Shown here: piece after piece, positions 17,200 to 26,932 of the stretch | Numbering within the stretch: position 1 is the stretch's first letter | Layout: each line of letters opens with the position of its first letter | Origin: Christiangramia sabulilitoris | GTDB lineage: Bacteria; Bacteroidota; Bacteroidia; Flavobacteriales; Flavobacteriaceae | Direction: 5' to 3' | Assembly (NCBI RefSeq): GCF_007050985.1 | Contig: NZ_VHSF01000004.1 | Coordinates: 27,527-91,526, forward strand | Length of the DNA: 64,000 nt | The notes under the pieces: model-generated | Database searches by the model: none | Told to the model about the DNA's origin: nothing | What the model saw: only the letters and a program-made list of their open reading frames with translations | Program-made: the position numbers and the translations under genes

Positions 17200-17367
17200 G
17201 TTTATCAAAGATCCGGGGGAATTTCGAACCAATTCTTAAAAGTATTTCTGTATTTCACCGGGGAAGAAGAACAGTTAGAAAAATTCAGTGTGCTTGAAAA
17301 TTCAGATTCAACCGATAAGGTTGAGAATTCAGAAGCAGAAGAAGTAAAGGAAGTAGAGCCGGTTTAA
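17200..17367 (+). pseudogene. 3' remnant of an unidentified gene
   Basis: An open stretch with no start codon encodes about 55 residues: YQRSGGISNQFLKVFLYFTG, then an acidic tail ending EEVKEVEPV. A terminator-like hairpin follows 24 bases later. It looks like the last part of a lost gene. I do not recognise the family, and the acidic tail does not match the amidohydrolase remnant beside it. Confidence 0.4.
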
Positions 17368-17390
17368 ATAAGGAAGCTTAACCTTTTTTT

Positions 17391-17417
17391 AAAAAGCATC
17401 TCTTAGGGGTGCTTTTT
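17391..17417 (+). terminator. Terminator hairpin after the gene remnants
   Basis: AAAAAGCA (17391-17398) pairs with TGCTTTTT, followed by a T-run. It fits the end of the decayed rightward transcription unit. Confidence 0.6.
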
Positions 17418-17631
17418 TAATTTTTTAGATGAAGTTACGGTGCAGTGTAATTATCAGTTTTTTAAACTGAACAAACAAAGGAAATATTATTTACCTGAAA
17501 ATGAAGGACTCCTGGAATTCCAGTTTTTTGAACTGTAAAAAATATATATAATTTATTCTTAAACTTTATTCCGATCGCGACCTCTTCAGTATATTTAATC
17601 ATACAGATCCTTGCAATCTTAAGACGACTTC

Positions 17632-18012
17632 ATGCAGTATGATAAAATATTCCTGATAGATGATGAGCCTCTCATCAACGCGATACAATCTTTAATGATA
17701 CAGAAGCATTTTCCTGAAACAGAACTGCTGCGGTTTAATTCTGCCCGGGAAGCTTTGAAAAACTTGCTGGACCTGGACCTTGCCAGTACAAAACTTTTAA
17801 TCTTCCTGGATCTTAATATGCCGGTTTTTGATGCGATTGATTTCTTAAAAGAACTGGATTCCCAGGATCTTAAAATCAATCCCGATATTTATATACTTAC
17901 CTTTTCAAAAAACCCCAGGGAGATCGATTTTGTAGAAAACCATAAGCTGGTAAAGGATGTATTTTCAAAACCACTGGACGCAGAAAGGATTACTTCAATC
18001 CTGCAATCCTGA
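17632..18012 (+). CDS. Lone CheY-like receiver protein
   Basis: 126 residues forming a single receiver: IFLIDDEPL (acidic pair), FLDLNMP with the phospho-acceptor aspartate (about residue 63), LTFSKNP in the threonine-switch region, and DVFSKPL with the conserved lysine. No output domain is present. It stands alone on the plus strand between the gene remnants and the UvrA-like gene, about 1.1 kb from the divergent H-NOX operon. It could be a phosphate sink or an extra receiver for that relay. The proximity is the only evidence, and a partner elsewhere in the genome is equally possible. Confidence 0.8.
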   Translation: MQYDKIFLIDDEPLINAIQSLMIQKHFPETELLRFNSAREALKNLLDLDLASTKLLIFLDLNMPVFDAIDFLKELDSQDLKINPDIYILTFSKNPREIDFVENHKLVKDVFSKPLDAERITSILQS

Positions 18013-18331
18013 ATTTGTTCTGAAAAAATCCAAAGCCACAACACGAAAGTTCTGTAAGGAATCTATATACTGAATCATAGGAACAAGAACGGATTTACCT
18101 TCAGGAATCAAATTAAATGTAAGGTATTATCTGCCGTCATTTCTATATATGGCTTTACATTACTCTGTAGCTGCTTTTTCAGGATCAGCATTTAATATGG
18201 TCTAAGAATACTCCGTAACCTATTTCATTTTTGATACATGGCAGCTAAGCAGGCCTTCATAAAGGCCAGGGGAATCAAACTCCAGAATCTTTCTATCTTT
18301 ATTTATTCAAAACGAAATATAAAATCCCTGC
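18013..18331. other. 319-base intergenic region upstream of the UvrA-like gene
   Basis: I see no gene here. The only structure noted is a short inverted repeat AGGCCT...AAGGCC (about 18251-18268), some 65 bases before the UvrA-like start. No standard Bacteroidota promoter motif stands out. Confidence 0.4.
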
Positions 18332-21300
18332 ATGCGCATCATCAATGCCCACCAGAACAACCTTAAAAATATAGATCTTGATATCCCCGTAAACCAGTTG
18401 ATCGTGATCACCGGTTTGTCTGGTTCAGGGAAATCATCTTTGGCTATGGATGTGATCGCAAACGAAGGATATCGCTATTTCCTGGAAAGTCTCTCTGCCT
18501 ATAATCAGCAAAATGCACGGGCCATACCTACTGCTGAGGTGGATGCTATTGAATCTTTACCACCGGTCATCAGGGTTGAGCAGTCTAAACGATTTCAGAC
18601 GTTAAACGCCACCTTTGGAACTTTATCTGAAATTGCCGCAATTTTCAGAATCATTTTTGCCCGATATTCTGCAGAAGAAGCTTTGAGTAAATCCCTGTTC
18701 TCTTTCAATCATCCAAAGGGAGCTTGTGAGCGCTGTCACGGGATTGGACAGGCAGAATATATAGATATTGACAAACTGGTTGGAGATAAAAGTAAAACCT
18801 TAAGAGATGGTGCTATTAATACCACCTTACCCAATGGGTATATTGTTTATTCACAGATTACCGTGGAGGAACTTAATAAGGTTTGTCAAGCTCACGGTTT
18901 TAATGTAGACATTCCCTGGAAAGACCTGTCTGTAGAACAACAGGAGGTAATTTTAAATGGTAGTGACCGTATCAAGGTCTTTTTTGGAAAACATAGTATT
19001 GAATCAAGGCTCAGGTGGAAAGGCCTTAAAGCTAAACCACGGGAAGAAGGATTTTATAAAGGTATTCTGCCAATTATGAATGATATTCTTAAACGAGACC
19101 GTAACCCCAATATCCTAAAATTCGTAAGCTCGAAATTATGTCCCGAATGTAAGGGAGCTCGTATAAAACCGGAACATTTAAAGTTTGAATGGAAAGGTTT
19201 GAATTTTCAGGATTGGATGGATCTCACTCTCACCGATCTATATACCAGGTTGCAAAGCCAGGATTACACTGCGGGAGAAAAACTGCTGGTTGATAAAATT
19301 AATACAGCCCTGATTGATCTTATTAATCTGGGGATGGGAGAATATTGCTTAAGTACACCGAGTTCCGAAATTTCTTCAGGAGATGGACAGCGCATAAAAT
19401 TGATCAGGCAGGTAAATAGCAATTTACAGGGAATTCTTTATGTTTTTGACGAGCCTTCTATAGGTCTGCCAGAGAATTATCAGCGATTTCTGCTTTATAT
19501 ATTTAAAAGATTGATAAGCCGGGGTAATACGGTAATGGTGGTAGAACATGACCTTAATTTCATACGCTCGGCAGACTGGATCGTGGAATTAGGTCCAGGA
19601 GCCGGGATACATGGGGGAGAAGTTATTTTTAATGGTGCTGTGAGTAAATTTTTAAAGGCAGAAAATATTTCAAGTCCAACCCTGGAAGAAATAGCAAAAC
19701 TGGATAATCGACCTGTAAGGCCTCAGGTTTTCGTCGATGAAGCAGCTTTTCAACTGCAAAAAGGCTCCCTGAACGTGGTAAGCAGAAAGAGCTTTGCTAT
19801 TCTGGATAAACTAAATGATCATGCTGAAAAAAATGACCTTAATCTTCTTATGGTAACAGACCAACCGATAGGAAAAACACCAAGAAGCAATCCTGCAACC
19901 TATACCGGGTTGGCAGATGGGGTTCGCGACCTGTTCGCTAAAACAACCCAGGCCAAAAATTTGCAGCTGTCAAAAGGAGCCTTTTCGTTCAATAATAAAG
20001 CGGGAAGATGTGAAAATTGTGAAGGAGCGGGGGTTATAACACTTTCCATGAGCCTAATGGGATCTATAAACCAGGTGTGTCCAACCTGTAATGGAAAGCG
20101 ATTTAAACCCGAGGTATTAAAAGTAAACTGGAACGGTAAAAATATATCAGAGGTTTATGATCTTGGTATTTCTGAAGCGTATAAATTCTTTACTGGCGAA
20201 TCAAAGATCAGCAGGATTTTATCATTGATGATCGAATTGGGACTGGGTTATATTAAACTTGGTCAACCTTCCAACACGCTTTCCGGAGGTGAAGCGCAGC
20301 GAATTAAACTTACAAAACACTTTGCCAGACAATCAAAGCGAACACTTTTAGTAATGGAAGAGCCCGGGATAGGGTTGCATCAGCAGAATGTAAGACAAAT
20401 GCTGCAGGCTTTGCACAGGCTAAAAAAAGAAACTGCCGGGATTATTTGTTTTGAAAACAATGAACTATTTCAAAATTCTGCAGATGTGTGGTTAGATAAT
20501 TCTCTAAAGGCTGAACCTACATATGTAAATGAAATTCATGATCTACAAAAGGATGAAATCAGTCTTCGGGGAGCCAGAACACATCATCTTAAAGACCTTA
20601 ATGTTAGTTTTCCAAAGAATCAGTTAACGGTAATTACCGGAATCTCGGGGTCCGGAAAATCCTCTTTAGCCATAGATACCCTGCATGGCTATGGACTTCA
20701 GGAAATGACCAAACAATTTTCTGCGTATCAGCAATCAAGAACCGGAGTGAATTTTCAACTTGATGTTGATCATATTGAAGGCTTAAGTCCCACTATTTGT
20801 ATTAGTAGAAAGGAAAAGAGCTTTACAGAGAGATCAGATATCGCTAAACAAACAGGTATCGAAAAAATACTTCGGTTTGCATTTTCCAGGAAGGCACAAT
20901 ATCTGGGAAAGGAATTATCTGCAAGTCATTTCTCCAATAATCATGATCTGGGAAAATGTCCTGTTTGCGACGGAATAGGGGAAGAGCTTCTTCCGGATAT
21001 CAATAAAATTGTACGCGACAGTGATAAAAGCATTTCTGAAGGTTTATTTGAACATAATAAGGCATTGGCCTATTACGGCCAGGCAGACAGTCAATTTATG
21101 GCTATTGTTAATGAAATAGGTAGTAATTATGATTTCAATCTGGAAACTCCATTTAAGGACCTAACCAGGCAGCAAATTAAAATACTATTTCATGGAACCG
21201 GAGAGACTGAATGGACCACCCAATGGAATTTTAAGACCAGGACCAGGAAAGGAATACAGGAAGTGAAAATGCCCTGGAAAGGCTTATTTAATTATTTAAA

Positions 21301-22819
21301 GGAAGAGTACTATAAGACGAGGAAGAACAAAAATATAGAAAAGCTGAAGGATCTTTTCGAGCCTTCTACGTGTAGTAAATGCTCAGGAAGTGGATTAAAA
21401 CCCGGGAGGCTTGAATTTAAGATCGTAGGAAGCTCTTTTCATGAAATCAAATCTCTCGACTTTAAAGGACTTCAAAAATGGCTGTCTTTGAAAACAGATG
21501 AAGAAATTGATCAAAAACTAATCGCCGGGATCAGGCCTATGGTTGAAAACACCATTAAAAGAGCCACACAATTACATATAGACCACCTTCAACTAAACAG
21601 AAAATCTATTACGCTTTCAGGAGGGGAAAATCAACGGGTAGCTATAATTACCCAGCTTAATTCTCCACTTACAGGCATTACCTATCTCCTGGATGAACCT
21701 TCTGCAGGTCTTTCAAGAGACAATATTCCTGATCTTATTCATATTCTGAAAGAGATCATATCCAGGGGAAATACGGTAATTGCAATTGAACATAACAAGG
21801 AAATAATATTTGCGGGAGATCATTTGATCCAGCTGGGGCCCCAGGCCGGTAAACTCGGAGGTTATATAACTTTTGAAGGCACCCCGGGCAAATTTTTGAA
21901 TACCCGGGAATGTCACCCTTTTCTTCAAAGGCAAACAAAGCCATTCCTGCCCGAAAAGGGAAAAGAATCGATCAAAATTAAAAATTTATCCAGGTATACT
22001 TTAAAGAAAGATTATCTGGAAATTCCGGTAGGTTCCATTACAGCCATAAGCGGAAAGTCCGGGATAGGAAAAACTACCCTGGTCAAAGAAATTCTGATAC
22101 CATCAATTGAAAGAAATACTGCTGTAAATTGCGGAAATTTCCAATCTCCGAAGAGATATAACGGAGCGAAGTATTTTGAAACCAGGAAGCTAAGATCTCA
22201 TGCCACAACCCTGCTCGTTACCTACCTGGATCTACTGAAGGAAATAAGTAAAATCTTTGCCGGTCATACCGGGCTTAAGGCCAGGGATTTCTCCTATAAA
22301 AATAAAGCAAGTCAGTGTCCAAACTGTAAAGGGAAAGGTTTTATAGAGACCAGCCTGGATGTTGCCGCCAACATCATTGAAAAATGTGAAGTGTGTAAAG
22401 GCCTGCGTTACCAGGAGCATGTGTTAGCCCACAGGGTAGATGCTCAAAATATAGCTCAGGTGCTGGCTCTTAATTTAGAGGAGTTAAGAAACTGGCTTGG
22501 AGATAAAGCAATTTCTGACAAGATCCTAAGACAACTGGATTTGCTAAAGGATATTGGGTTGGGGCACCTGGGATCAGATCAACCTGTACAGTCTTTATCT
22601 TCTGGAGAGAAACAGCGGCTACTACTTCTAAACTGGTTGCAGTCACAGGAGAACGGGATGTTGTATGTTCTGGATGAGCCCAGTACCGGTCTGCATTTTG
22701 AAGATCTAGATCTGTTATTCGATATTCTGAAAAAACTTGGTAAGCAAAATGATATTCTTATAATTGACCATCACCCATATTTACTGGAGAAAATTGGGAT
22801 AGGAATGACGCTGAATTGA
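18332..22819 (+). CDS. Giant UvrA-like protein with four ABC modules
   Basis: 1495 residues; ordinary UvrA has about 940 and two ABC modules. Walker A motifs are at 28-36 (GLSGSGKSS), 770-778 (GISGSGKSS) and 1240-1249 ([10 protein letters not shown]). The second module (about 480-720) has lost its Walker A. Signature motifs are ISSGDGQR (347-354), LSGGEAQR (650-657), LSGGENQR (1095-1102) and LSSGEKQR (1422-1429). Four Walker B motifs follow them; the second reads MEEP instead of LDEP. Paired CxxC zinc motifs occur in each module (132/135 with 270/273; 560/563 with 583/586; 876/879 with 1014/1017; 1329/1332 with 1352/1355). In both odd modules the sequence jumps from the RIIFAR-like helix to the FSFNH or FSNNH zinc region, leaving no room for the UvrB-binding domain. 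It therefore looks like two UvrB-independent UvrA paralogues joined end to end. Drug or DNA-lesion protection is possible. Confidence 0.88.
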   Translation: MRIINAHQNNLKNIDLDIPVNQLIVITGLSGSGKSSLAMDVIANEGYRYFLESLSAYNQQNARAIPTAEVDAIESLPPVIRVEQSKRFQTLNATFGTLSEIAAIFRIIFARYSAEEALSKSLFSFNHPKGACERCHGIGQAEYIDIDKLVGDKSKTLRDGAINTTLPNGYIVYSQITVEELNKVCQAHGFNVDIPWKDLSVEQQEVILNGSDRIKVFFGKHSIESRLRWKGLKAKPREEGFYKGILPIMNDILKRDRNPNILKFVSSKLCPECKGARIKPEHLKFEWKGLNFQDWMDLTLTDLYTRLQSQDYTAGEKLLVDKINTALIDLINLGMGEYCLSTPSSEISSGDGQRIKLIRQVNSNLQGILYVFDEPSIGLPENYQRFLLYIFKRLISRGNTVMVVEHDLNFIRSADWIVELGPGAGIHGGEVIFNGAVSKFLKAENISSPTLEEIAKLDNRPVRPQVFVDEAAFQLQKGSLNVVSRKSFAILDKLNDHAEKNDLNLLMVTDQPIGKTPRSNPATYTGLADGVRDLFAKTTQAKNLQLSKGAFSFNNKAGRCENCEGAGVITLSMSLMGSINQVCPTCNGKRFKPEVLKVNWNGKNISEVYDLGISEAYKFFTGESKISRILSLMIELGLGYIKLGQPSNTLSGGEAQRIKLTKHFARQSKRTLLVMEEPGIGLHQQNVRQMLQALHRLKKETAGIICFENNELFQNSADVWLDNSLKAEPTYVNEIHDLQKDEISLRGARTHHLKDLNVSFPKNQLTVITGISGSGKSSLAIDTLHGYGLQEMTKQFSAYQQSRTGVNFQLDVDHIEGLSPTICISRKEKSFTERSDIAKQTGIEKILRFAFSRKAQYLGKELSASHFSNNHDLGKCPVCDGIGEELLPDINKIVRDSDKSISEGLFEHNKALAYYGQADSQFMAIVNEIGSNYDFNLETPFKDLTRQQIKILFHGTGETEWTTQWNFKTRTRKGIQEVKMPWKGLFNYLKEEYYKTRKNKNIEKLKDLFEPSTCSKCSGSGLKPGRLEFKIVGSSFHEIKSLDFKGLQKWLSLKTDEEIDQKLIAGIRPMVENTIKRATQLHIDHLQLNRKSITLSGGENQRVAIITQLNSPLTGITYLLDEPSAGLSRDNIPDLIHILKEIISRGNTVIAIEHNKEIIFAGDHLIQLGPQAGKLGGYITFEGTPGKFLNTRECHPFLQRQTKPFLPEKGKESIKIKNLSRYTLKKDYLEIPVGSITAISGKSGIGKTTLVKEILIPSIERNTAVNCGNFQSPKRYNGAKYFETRKLRSHATTLLVTYLDLLKEISKIFAGHTGLKARDFSYKNKASQCPNCKGKGFIETSLDVAANIIEKCEVCKGLRYQEHVLAHRVDAQNIAQVLALNLEELRNWLGDKAISDKILRQLDLLKDIGLGHLGSDQPVQSLSSGEKQRLLLLNWLQSQENGMLYVLDEPSTGLHFEDLDLLFDILKKLGKQNDILIIDHHPYLLEKIGIGMTLN

Positions 22820-22838
22820 AGTATTTTATCTTAATGAA

Positions 22839-22869
22839 AAAAGTGCTGAAATCAACTTCCAGCACTTTT
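22839..22869. terminator. Bidirectional terminator between the UvrA-like gene and the convergent oxidoreductase gene
   Basis: AAAAGTGCTG (22839-22848) pairs with CAGCACTTTT (22860-22869). A and T runs flank both sides, and it sits between two convergent genes. Confidence 0.75.
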
Positions 22870-22902
22870 GTAGCATGTTAGAATCCGGTTAGTACAATCT
22901 CT

Positions 22903-23532
22903 TTATGATCTGACCGCATTCTTAATTTCTGTGTCTCCGGAAAGGATTTCGAAAGTTTCATTTTGTCGCTTGTCATCATCCAGAACCTCTACCAGCGTCC
23001 TGGCCACATCGGCACGTGGAATTTCTCCAAAATCTTCAAATTTCCTCTCAAGTTTTATTTTTCCTGAACCATCGTTATTATTCAGTGATCCCGGTCTTAC
23101 GATACTATAGTTGATGCCGCTGGATTTTAAATATTCATCGGCATTCTGCTTTGCTTTCAGGTAATCTTCCAGGTCGTCACTGATCGAAGGATTGTCTGCT
23201 CCCATAGAACTTAACATTACAAATTTAGAGGCACCGGAATTTTTGGCAGCATCTGTTAGTTTTTTAGCTCCTTCCTGGTCTACTCCAATGACATTTTTAC
23301 CTCCAGATCCTGCGGCAAAAATTACTTTTTGCATATTATCGGTGGTATGGCTCACGTCTTCTTCAAGATCAGCCAGTATTGCCGTTACATTATTTTTCTC
23401 GAAATCTTCTTTTTGTTCCTTTTTCCGAACCATTGCTACCGGCTTATATTTTTCTGAACTCTTTAAAAGATCGATAATGATTTTTCCCGTGGTACCATTG
23501 GCACCTGCTACTAATACATTTTCCTTTTTCAT
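22903..23532 (-). CDS. NAD(P)H-binding atypical short-chain dehydrogenase
   Basis: 209 residues with an N-terminal Rossmann motif VLVAGANGTTGKIIIDLL (G-x-x-G-x-x-G type) and the atypical-SDR features VIFAAGSGG, MLSSMGAD and YSIVRPGSL. This group (NmrA/YwnB/HSCARG-like) lacks the classical Y-x-x-x-K catalytic pair; members sense NAD(P)H or reduce quinones and flavins. It is the last gene of a leftward operon, 29 bases after the MarR-oxidoreductase fusion. The setting suggests a role in electrophile or redox stress. Substrate unknown. Confidence 0.75.
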   Translation of the reverse strand: MKKENVLVAGANGTTGKIIIDLLKSSEKYKPVAMVRKKEQKEDFEKNNVTAILADLEEDVSHTTDNMQKVIFAAGSGGKNVIGVDQEGAKKLTDAAKNSGASKFVMLSSMGADNPSISDDLEDYLKAKQNADEYLKSSGINYSIVRPGSLNNNDGSGKIKLERKFEDFGEIPRADVARTLVEVLDDDKRQNETFEILSGDTEIKNAVRS

Positions 23533-23561
23533 ATTTCTCTTTTTTGGTATTAATTAAATTT

Positions 23562-25043
23562 TTATTGATTTTCGAAAGTCTCTGCAAGACTTACAATCAC
23601 CTTTCCCTGGGCCCTTCCCGTGGCCAAATATTCAAATGCTTTAACCGCATCGCCAAAAGGGTAGACCAGGTCTATAATTGGTCTGATGGTTCTATCTTCC
23701 ACCATCGCCTTTATCTCTTTAAGTTGAGCAGCATTCGGCTGCATCCAGGTAAACTTATATTCTGCTGAATTTTCTTCTTTTAGTTTGCTGAGTTTTTCCG
23801 GTAACTGGTAATCTTCCATACCCATCTGTTTCGCAGTTTCAACATCAGGCGGTCCCACAATACTGGTAACCCGACCTCCTTCCTTGATGATTCCGAAGGC
23901 TTCAAAAGTATATTCCTCTCCTAGGGTATCGAATACTATATCCAGATCGCTGGCTATTTCTTTATAATTTTCATTTTTATAATCGATCACGCGATCTGCC
24001 CCTAAGGCTTTAACCCACTCCACATTTGTACTACTGGTGGTGGTATATACAATCGCACCTTTAGCCTTGGCATACTGTATAGCAAAACTTCCCACACCGC
24101 CGGAACCAGCATGGATAAGAACGCGGTCATTTTCCTTAATACCCGCTTTTTCAAGTGCCTGGATAGTCGTAAGACCTGCAAGAGGCAGTGAGCAGGCTTT
24201 TTCAAAGCTGATGTTTTGTGGTTTACGTGCAATCACCCGGCTGTCTACGGCAACAAATTCTGCCACGGTACCCATATAATCCTGTGGAACCCTGCCATAA
24301 ACCTCATCTCGAATTTCGAAATCCTGTACAGCAGATCCTTTTTCGATCACCTCACCGCTAAAATCATATCCAATACCGGTGGGCAGGTCCAGGTCAAGAA
24401 CTTCTTTTAAATGGCCCTGGGCCAGCTTATAATCTATAGGGTTTAGTGCTGCAGCTTTTACCGCGATAAGGATCTCATTTTCGGAAATTTCAGGTTTATC
24501 TATTTCAGAAAATTGCAGGCTGTTTTGGAGATCTCCGTATTTTGTAATTTGTAATGCTTTCATAATTCTATATTTTTTTATTTCCGTAGAGCTTTCAGTA
24601 TCCTTAGCCAGGATATCGATCCAGGAGTCCAGGGTTTTCTTTAACAGAATAACATCTGAAAGTTCTACATCATCATTAATTAAAATTTCTAACAGATCCT
24701 GTGGTATTGAGGAGGCAAGGTTTTTTAACGCCCGGCCTTTTTCTGTGAGACTTACCAATACCGTACGCTCATCATTCCTGGAACGCGTTCTGGTAAGCAA
24801 ATTATTTTTCTCCATTCTTTTTATAAGTGGAGAAAGCGTATTAGTATTTAGTAATAGTTTTTTACCGATCTTATTTACAGAGAGCTCGTTATCTTCCCAT
24901 AATACCAGTAAGACCAAGTATTGCGGATAAGTTAGATCTAGTTTATCCAAATAAGGTTTGTAGGCCCTGGTAATAAGTCTGGACACCGAATAGATGGGAA
25001 AACAGATCTGATTTTCAAGCTTTTGTTGGTTCTCTTTATGCAT
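23562..25043 (-). CDS. MarR-family regulator fused to a quinone-oxidoreductase-like MDR enzyme
   Basis: One uninterrupted frame of 493 residues from the ATG at 25043, which overlaps the DoxX stop by 8 bases. The frame stays open further upstream but has no MarR-like sequence there. Residues about 1-150 are an OhrR/MarR-type winged helix (ICFPIYSVSRLITRAYKPYL, LTYPQYLVLLVLWE, RNDERTVLVSLTEKG). After a short linker, an internal Met starts a complete zinc-independent MDR enzyme: MKALQITKYG, AALNPIDYKL, IHAGSGGVGSFAIQYAKAKG (NADPH site) and AQGKVIVSL at the end. Bases between the halves (CGGAAATAAAAAAATATAG) look like an old spacer with stops in other frames. The fusion may thus be recent, or a single-base sequencing artefact. 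OhrR-type regulators respond to peroxides or quinones, so an enzyme coupled to its own repressor is plausible. Confidence 0.8.
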   Translation of the reverse strand: MHKENQQKLENQICFPIYSVSRLITRAYKPYLDKLDLTYPQYLVLLVLWEDNELSVNKIGKKLLLNTNTLSPLIKRMEKNNLLTRTRSRNDERTVLVSLTEKGRALKNLASSIPQDLLEILINDDVELSDVILLKKTLDSWIDILAKDTESSTEIKKYRIMKALQITKYGDLQNSLQFSEIDKPEISENEILIAVKAAALNPIDYKLAQGHLKEVLDLDLPTGIGYDFSGEVIEKGSAVQDFEIRDEVYGRVPQDYMGTVAEFVAVDSRVIARKPQNISFEKACSLPLAGLTTIQALEKAGIKENDRVLIHAGSGGVGSFAIQYAKAKGAIVYTTTSSTNVEWVKALGADRVIDYKNENYKEIASDLDIVFDTLGEEYTFEAFGIIKEGGRVTSIVGPPDVETAKQMGMEDYQLPEKLSKLKEENSAEYKFTWMQPNAAQLKEIKAMVEDRTIRPIIDLVYPFGDAVKAFEYLATGRAQGKVIVSLAETFENQ

Positions 25044-25473
25044 TTTCTGTTTCTTTTGAAATTCGCCAGGCCTTCCAGGCTCCGGTGGACCAAACTGCCC
25101 AGGCGATAAGCACGGGCTGAAAAAATAGCCTGATGAGTCTTGCCCGGTCAGAATCCAGCACACTAAAAGCGTCCCTGCCTTCAACATATTGCGCTACATT
25201 CCCCGGAAAAACTATAACGAAGAATAGTGCGAGTAACCAGCCTGTATTTACACGCTGTCTTTTCCAGAAAAGCAGAGCTAGACCAATAATCATTTCTACT
25301 ATTCCCGATAAAATTACTACAAGATCCTTGCTAAAAGGCATCCAGTCTGGTACCTGGCTTTGAAATTCAATCCGGTTAAATGTTAGGTGGCTAAAGCCGG
25401 CATAGAGCATGAAAATTGCCAGAAGTATTCTGAACATTTTCTGGATCTTACTGGTTTCAATATGATTCTTCAC
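25036..25473 (-). CDS. DoxX-like four-helix membrane protein
   Basis: 145 residues with four hydrophobic segments (about 14-30, 47-66, 76-92 and 110-130). RILLAIFMLYAGFSHLTF and LSGIVEMIIGLALLF match the DoxX/DoxD-like family. These small inner-membrane proteins are linked to redox and thiol stress; their activity is poorly defined. The gene leads the operon and its stop overlaps the MarR-fusion start by 8 bases. A candidate promoter and palindrome lie directly upstream. The co-transcribed regulator suggests induction by an electrophile or oxidant. Confidence 0.8.
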   Translation of the reverse strand: MKNHIETSKIQKMFRILLAIFMLYAGFSHLTFNRIEFQSQVPDWMPFSKDLVVILSGIVEMIIGLALLFWKRQRVNTGWLLALFFVIVFPGNVAQYVEGRDAFSVLDSDRARLIRLFFQPVLIAWAVWSTGAWKAWRISKETENA

Positions 25474-25487
25474 ATCATTAAGTTTGA

Positions 25488-25516
25488 ACGATTAAATCGT
25501 GTGCGATGCAAATGTA
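25488..25516 (-). promoter_or_regulatory. Candidate promoter and MarR operator for the DoxX operon
   Basis: On the minus strand TACATTTGC (25516-25508) matches the Bacteroidota -7 element. Just downstream, around the expected start of transcription, lies the palindrome ACGATT-A-AATCGT (25488-25500). A repressor bound here would block transcription, as usual for MarR autoregulation. A clear -33 element is not seen. Confidence 0.45.
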
Positions 25517-25726
25517 AAGGGTTAGGTTTAGTTTAGAAGTGTGTTTAATTAAGATTTAACTTTTGGGAGATTGAATATCAGGGCAAGTTGATCGTTTGGA
25601 AAAATTCAACAGCAATTTCCGTAAACTTCCGATCTTCAGGTTATCTATAAAAATTTCTAATTCAATTATTTAGTATATTCATAAATTGAGCTCAGCCTGT
25701 AGTGAACTAGCTGTAAAATAATTAGT

Positions 25727-25751
25727 ACTGAGCAAAATTTAATTGCTCAGT
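25727..25751. promoter_or_regulatory. Palindrome before the cupin gene
   Basis: ACTGAGCAA (25727-25735) and TTGCTCAGT (25743-25751) are perfect inverted arms around AATTTAA, ending 22 bases before the ATG at 25774. It may be an operator for a dimeric regulator or a leader hairpin. The MarR regulator across the divergent region is one candidate binder, but the arm sequence differs from the palindrome at 25488. Confidence 0.4.
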
Positions 25752-25773
25752 TGCATATTTAATTTTAAATGTC

Positions 25774-26619
25774 ATGAAAAACATATCCTTAGTTTTCATA
25801 TTCCTAATCTCGTTAAATTCCGAGGTAAATGCGCAGGAAAGTATCTTTCCAAAAGGGACAAAAGCCCCGAATGTCCATCATACCGGAGAAATATGGTTAA
25901 ATCTTCTCTTCGATGCTGATGAAACCTTCGATTTCAATATCGCCCAGGCCGTTTCGGCACCTGGTTCAAAATTGAACTGGCATTTGCATCCCAAGGGTCA
26001 ATTATTATTAATAACTCACGGAGTTGGTTTTTATCAGGAAAAAGGAAAAGAAGTTCAGGTGGTACGTGCAGGAGATATTATTAAATGCCTTCCAAATACA
26101 GAACACTGGCATGCAGCTTCACCAGATTCCCCGGTAACCTATGTAGCTATTAGTGGAAACGCACCTACTAAATGGACAGATACTCTTACCGCTGAGACTT
26201 ATAATAGTTTTAAAGTTCCTGAACAAGCAGGGCAAGATACAGAACAGGAGATCATTGAACTTTCTAAAAAGAAATGGCAATGGATGGCCGATAAAAATAC
26301 CGATAGCCTTGCCAATTTATTTCATGATAGGTCCAGGTATGTTCACATGAGCGGATCCTGGAAAAAGGACAGAGAATTGGAAATAATTAAAACAGGAAGT
26401 ATCTGGTATAAAAATGCAGATGTTCACGATGTAGCTGTTGAAGTTTTTGATGATACGGCAATTCTTTGGAACCGTATTACCCTCCTGGCACATGTACGAG
26501 GGAATGATGTGACAAATGAGTTTACTGTAACCGAAATTTATAAAAAGGAAGAGGGTGACTGGAAATTACTGGACCTAACATTTAGCAGTGTAAGGGATAC
26601 TCATGAAATTGAACATTAA
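25774..26619 (+). CDS. Secreted cupin plus NTF2-like (SnoaL/DUF4440) protein
   Basis: 281 residues with a signal peptide (MKNISLVFIFLISLNSEVNA). Residues 35-130 are a cupin beta-barrel with metal-type motifs WHLHPKGQ (motif 1) and a second histidine cluster NTEHWHAA (motif 2). Residues about 150-278 are an NTF2-like domain (KKKWQWMADKNTDSLANLFH ... EGDWKLLDLTFSS) of the DUF4440 type. Cupins of this form (carboxymuconolactone-decarboxylase neighbours) are frequent in redox and quinone-stress loci. The gene is divergent from the DoxX operon and has a palindrome before its start. Either half could be catalytic or ligand binding; substrate unknown. Confidence 0.75.
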   Translation: MKNISLVFIFLISLNSEVNAQESIFPKGTKAPNVHHTGEIWLNLLFDADETFDFNIAQAVSAPGSKLNWHLHPKGQLLLITHGVGFYQEKGKEVQVVRAGDIIKCLPNTEHWHAASPDSPVTYVAISGNAPTKWTDTLTAETYNSFKVPEQAGQDTEQEIIELSKKKWQWMADKNTDSLANLFHDRSRYVHMSGSWKKDRELEIIKTGSIWYKNADVHDVAVEVFDDTAILWNRITLLAHVRGNDVTNEFTVTEIYKKEEGDWKLLDLTFSSVRDTHEIEH

Positions 26620-26932
26620 TAGAATTTAAATCTGGTTGAATAAAATAGGTTTTCAAATTGCAAAGAGGTAATTCCATACACCTATTACAATTTATGGTTT
26701 TTCTATAAAGCTTTCATATGTGAAAATTACGGCCAGTACGTCCTGAAATGGCGAAAGATTTAAAATTTCATTTCAATGTAAATCAGTCGAGTACAACCAC
26801 CATGAAATGAATCCAGGAAGAATTAAGAACTTTTAGGGCAGGCTGAGGAAATACAGGAAAATTTCAACTTTAAAGCATAAGGACGTAGCATATTAGCAAA
26901 GAAATTATTAATTTTTAAGAAAATTTAATATC
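26620..26932. other. 313-base intergenic region, no gene seen
   Basis: The stretch is AT-rich and all frames are broken by stops. I see no terminator, repeat or recognisable promoter with confidence. It must contain the promoter of the molybdenum-hydroxylase genes that begin at 26933. Confidence 0.4.

Noticed and set aside
18332..22819. Canonical DNA-repair uvrA
   Set aside because: The length is 1495 instead of about 940, there are four modules, and no UvrB-binding domain follows the first Walker region.
25044..25187. N-terminal extension of the MarR-fusion frame to 25187
   Set aside because: The extra 48 residues lie inside the DoxX gene on the same strand, have no MarR-like sequence, and a normal MarR start exists at 25043.
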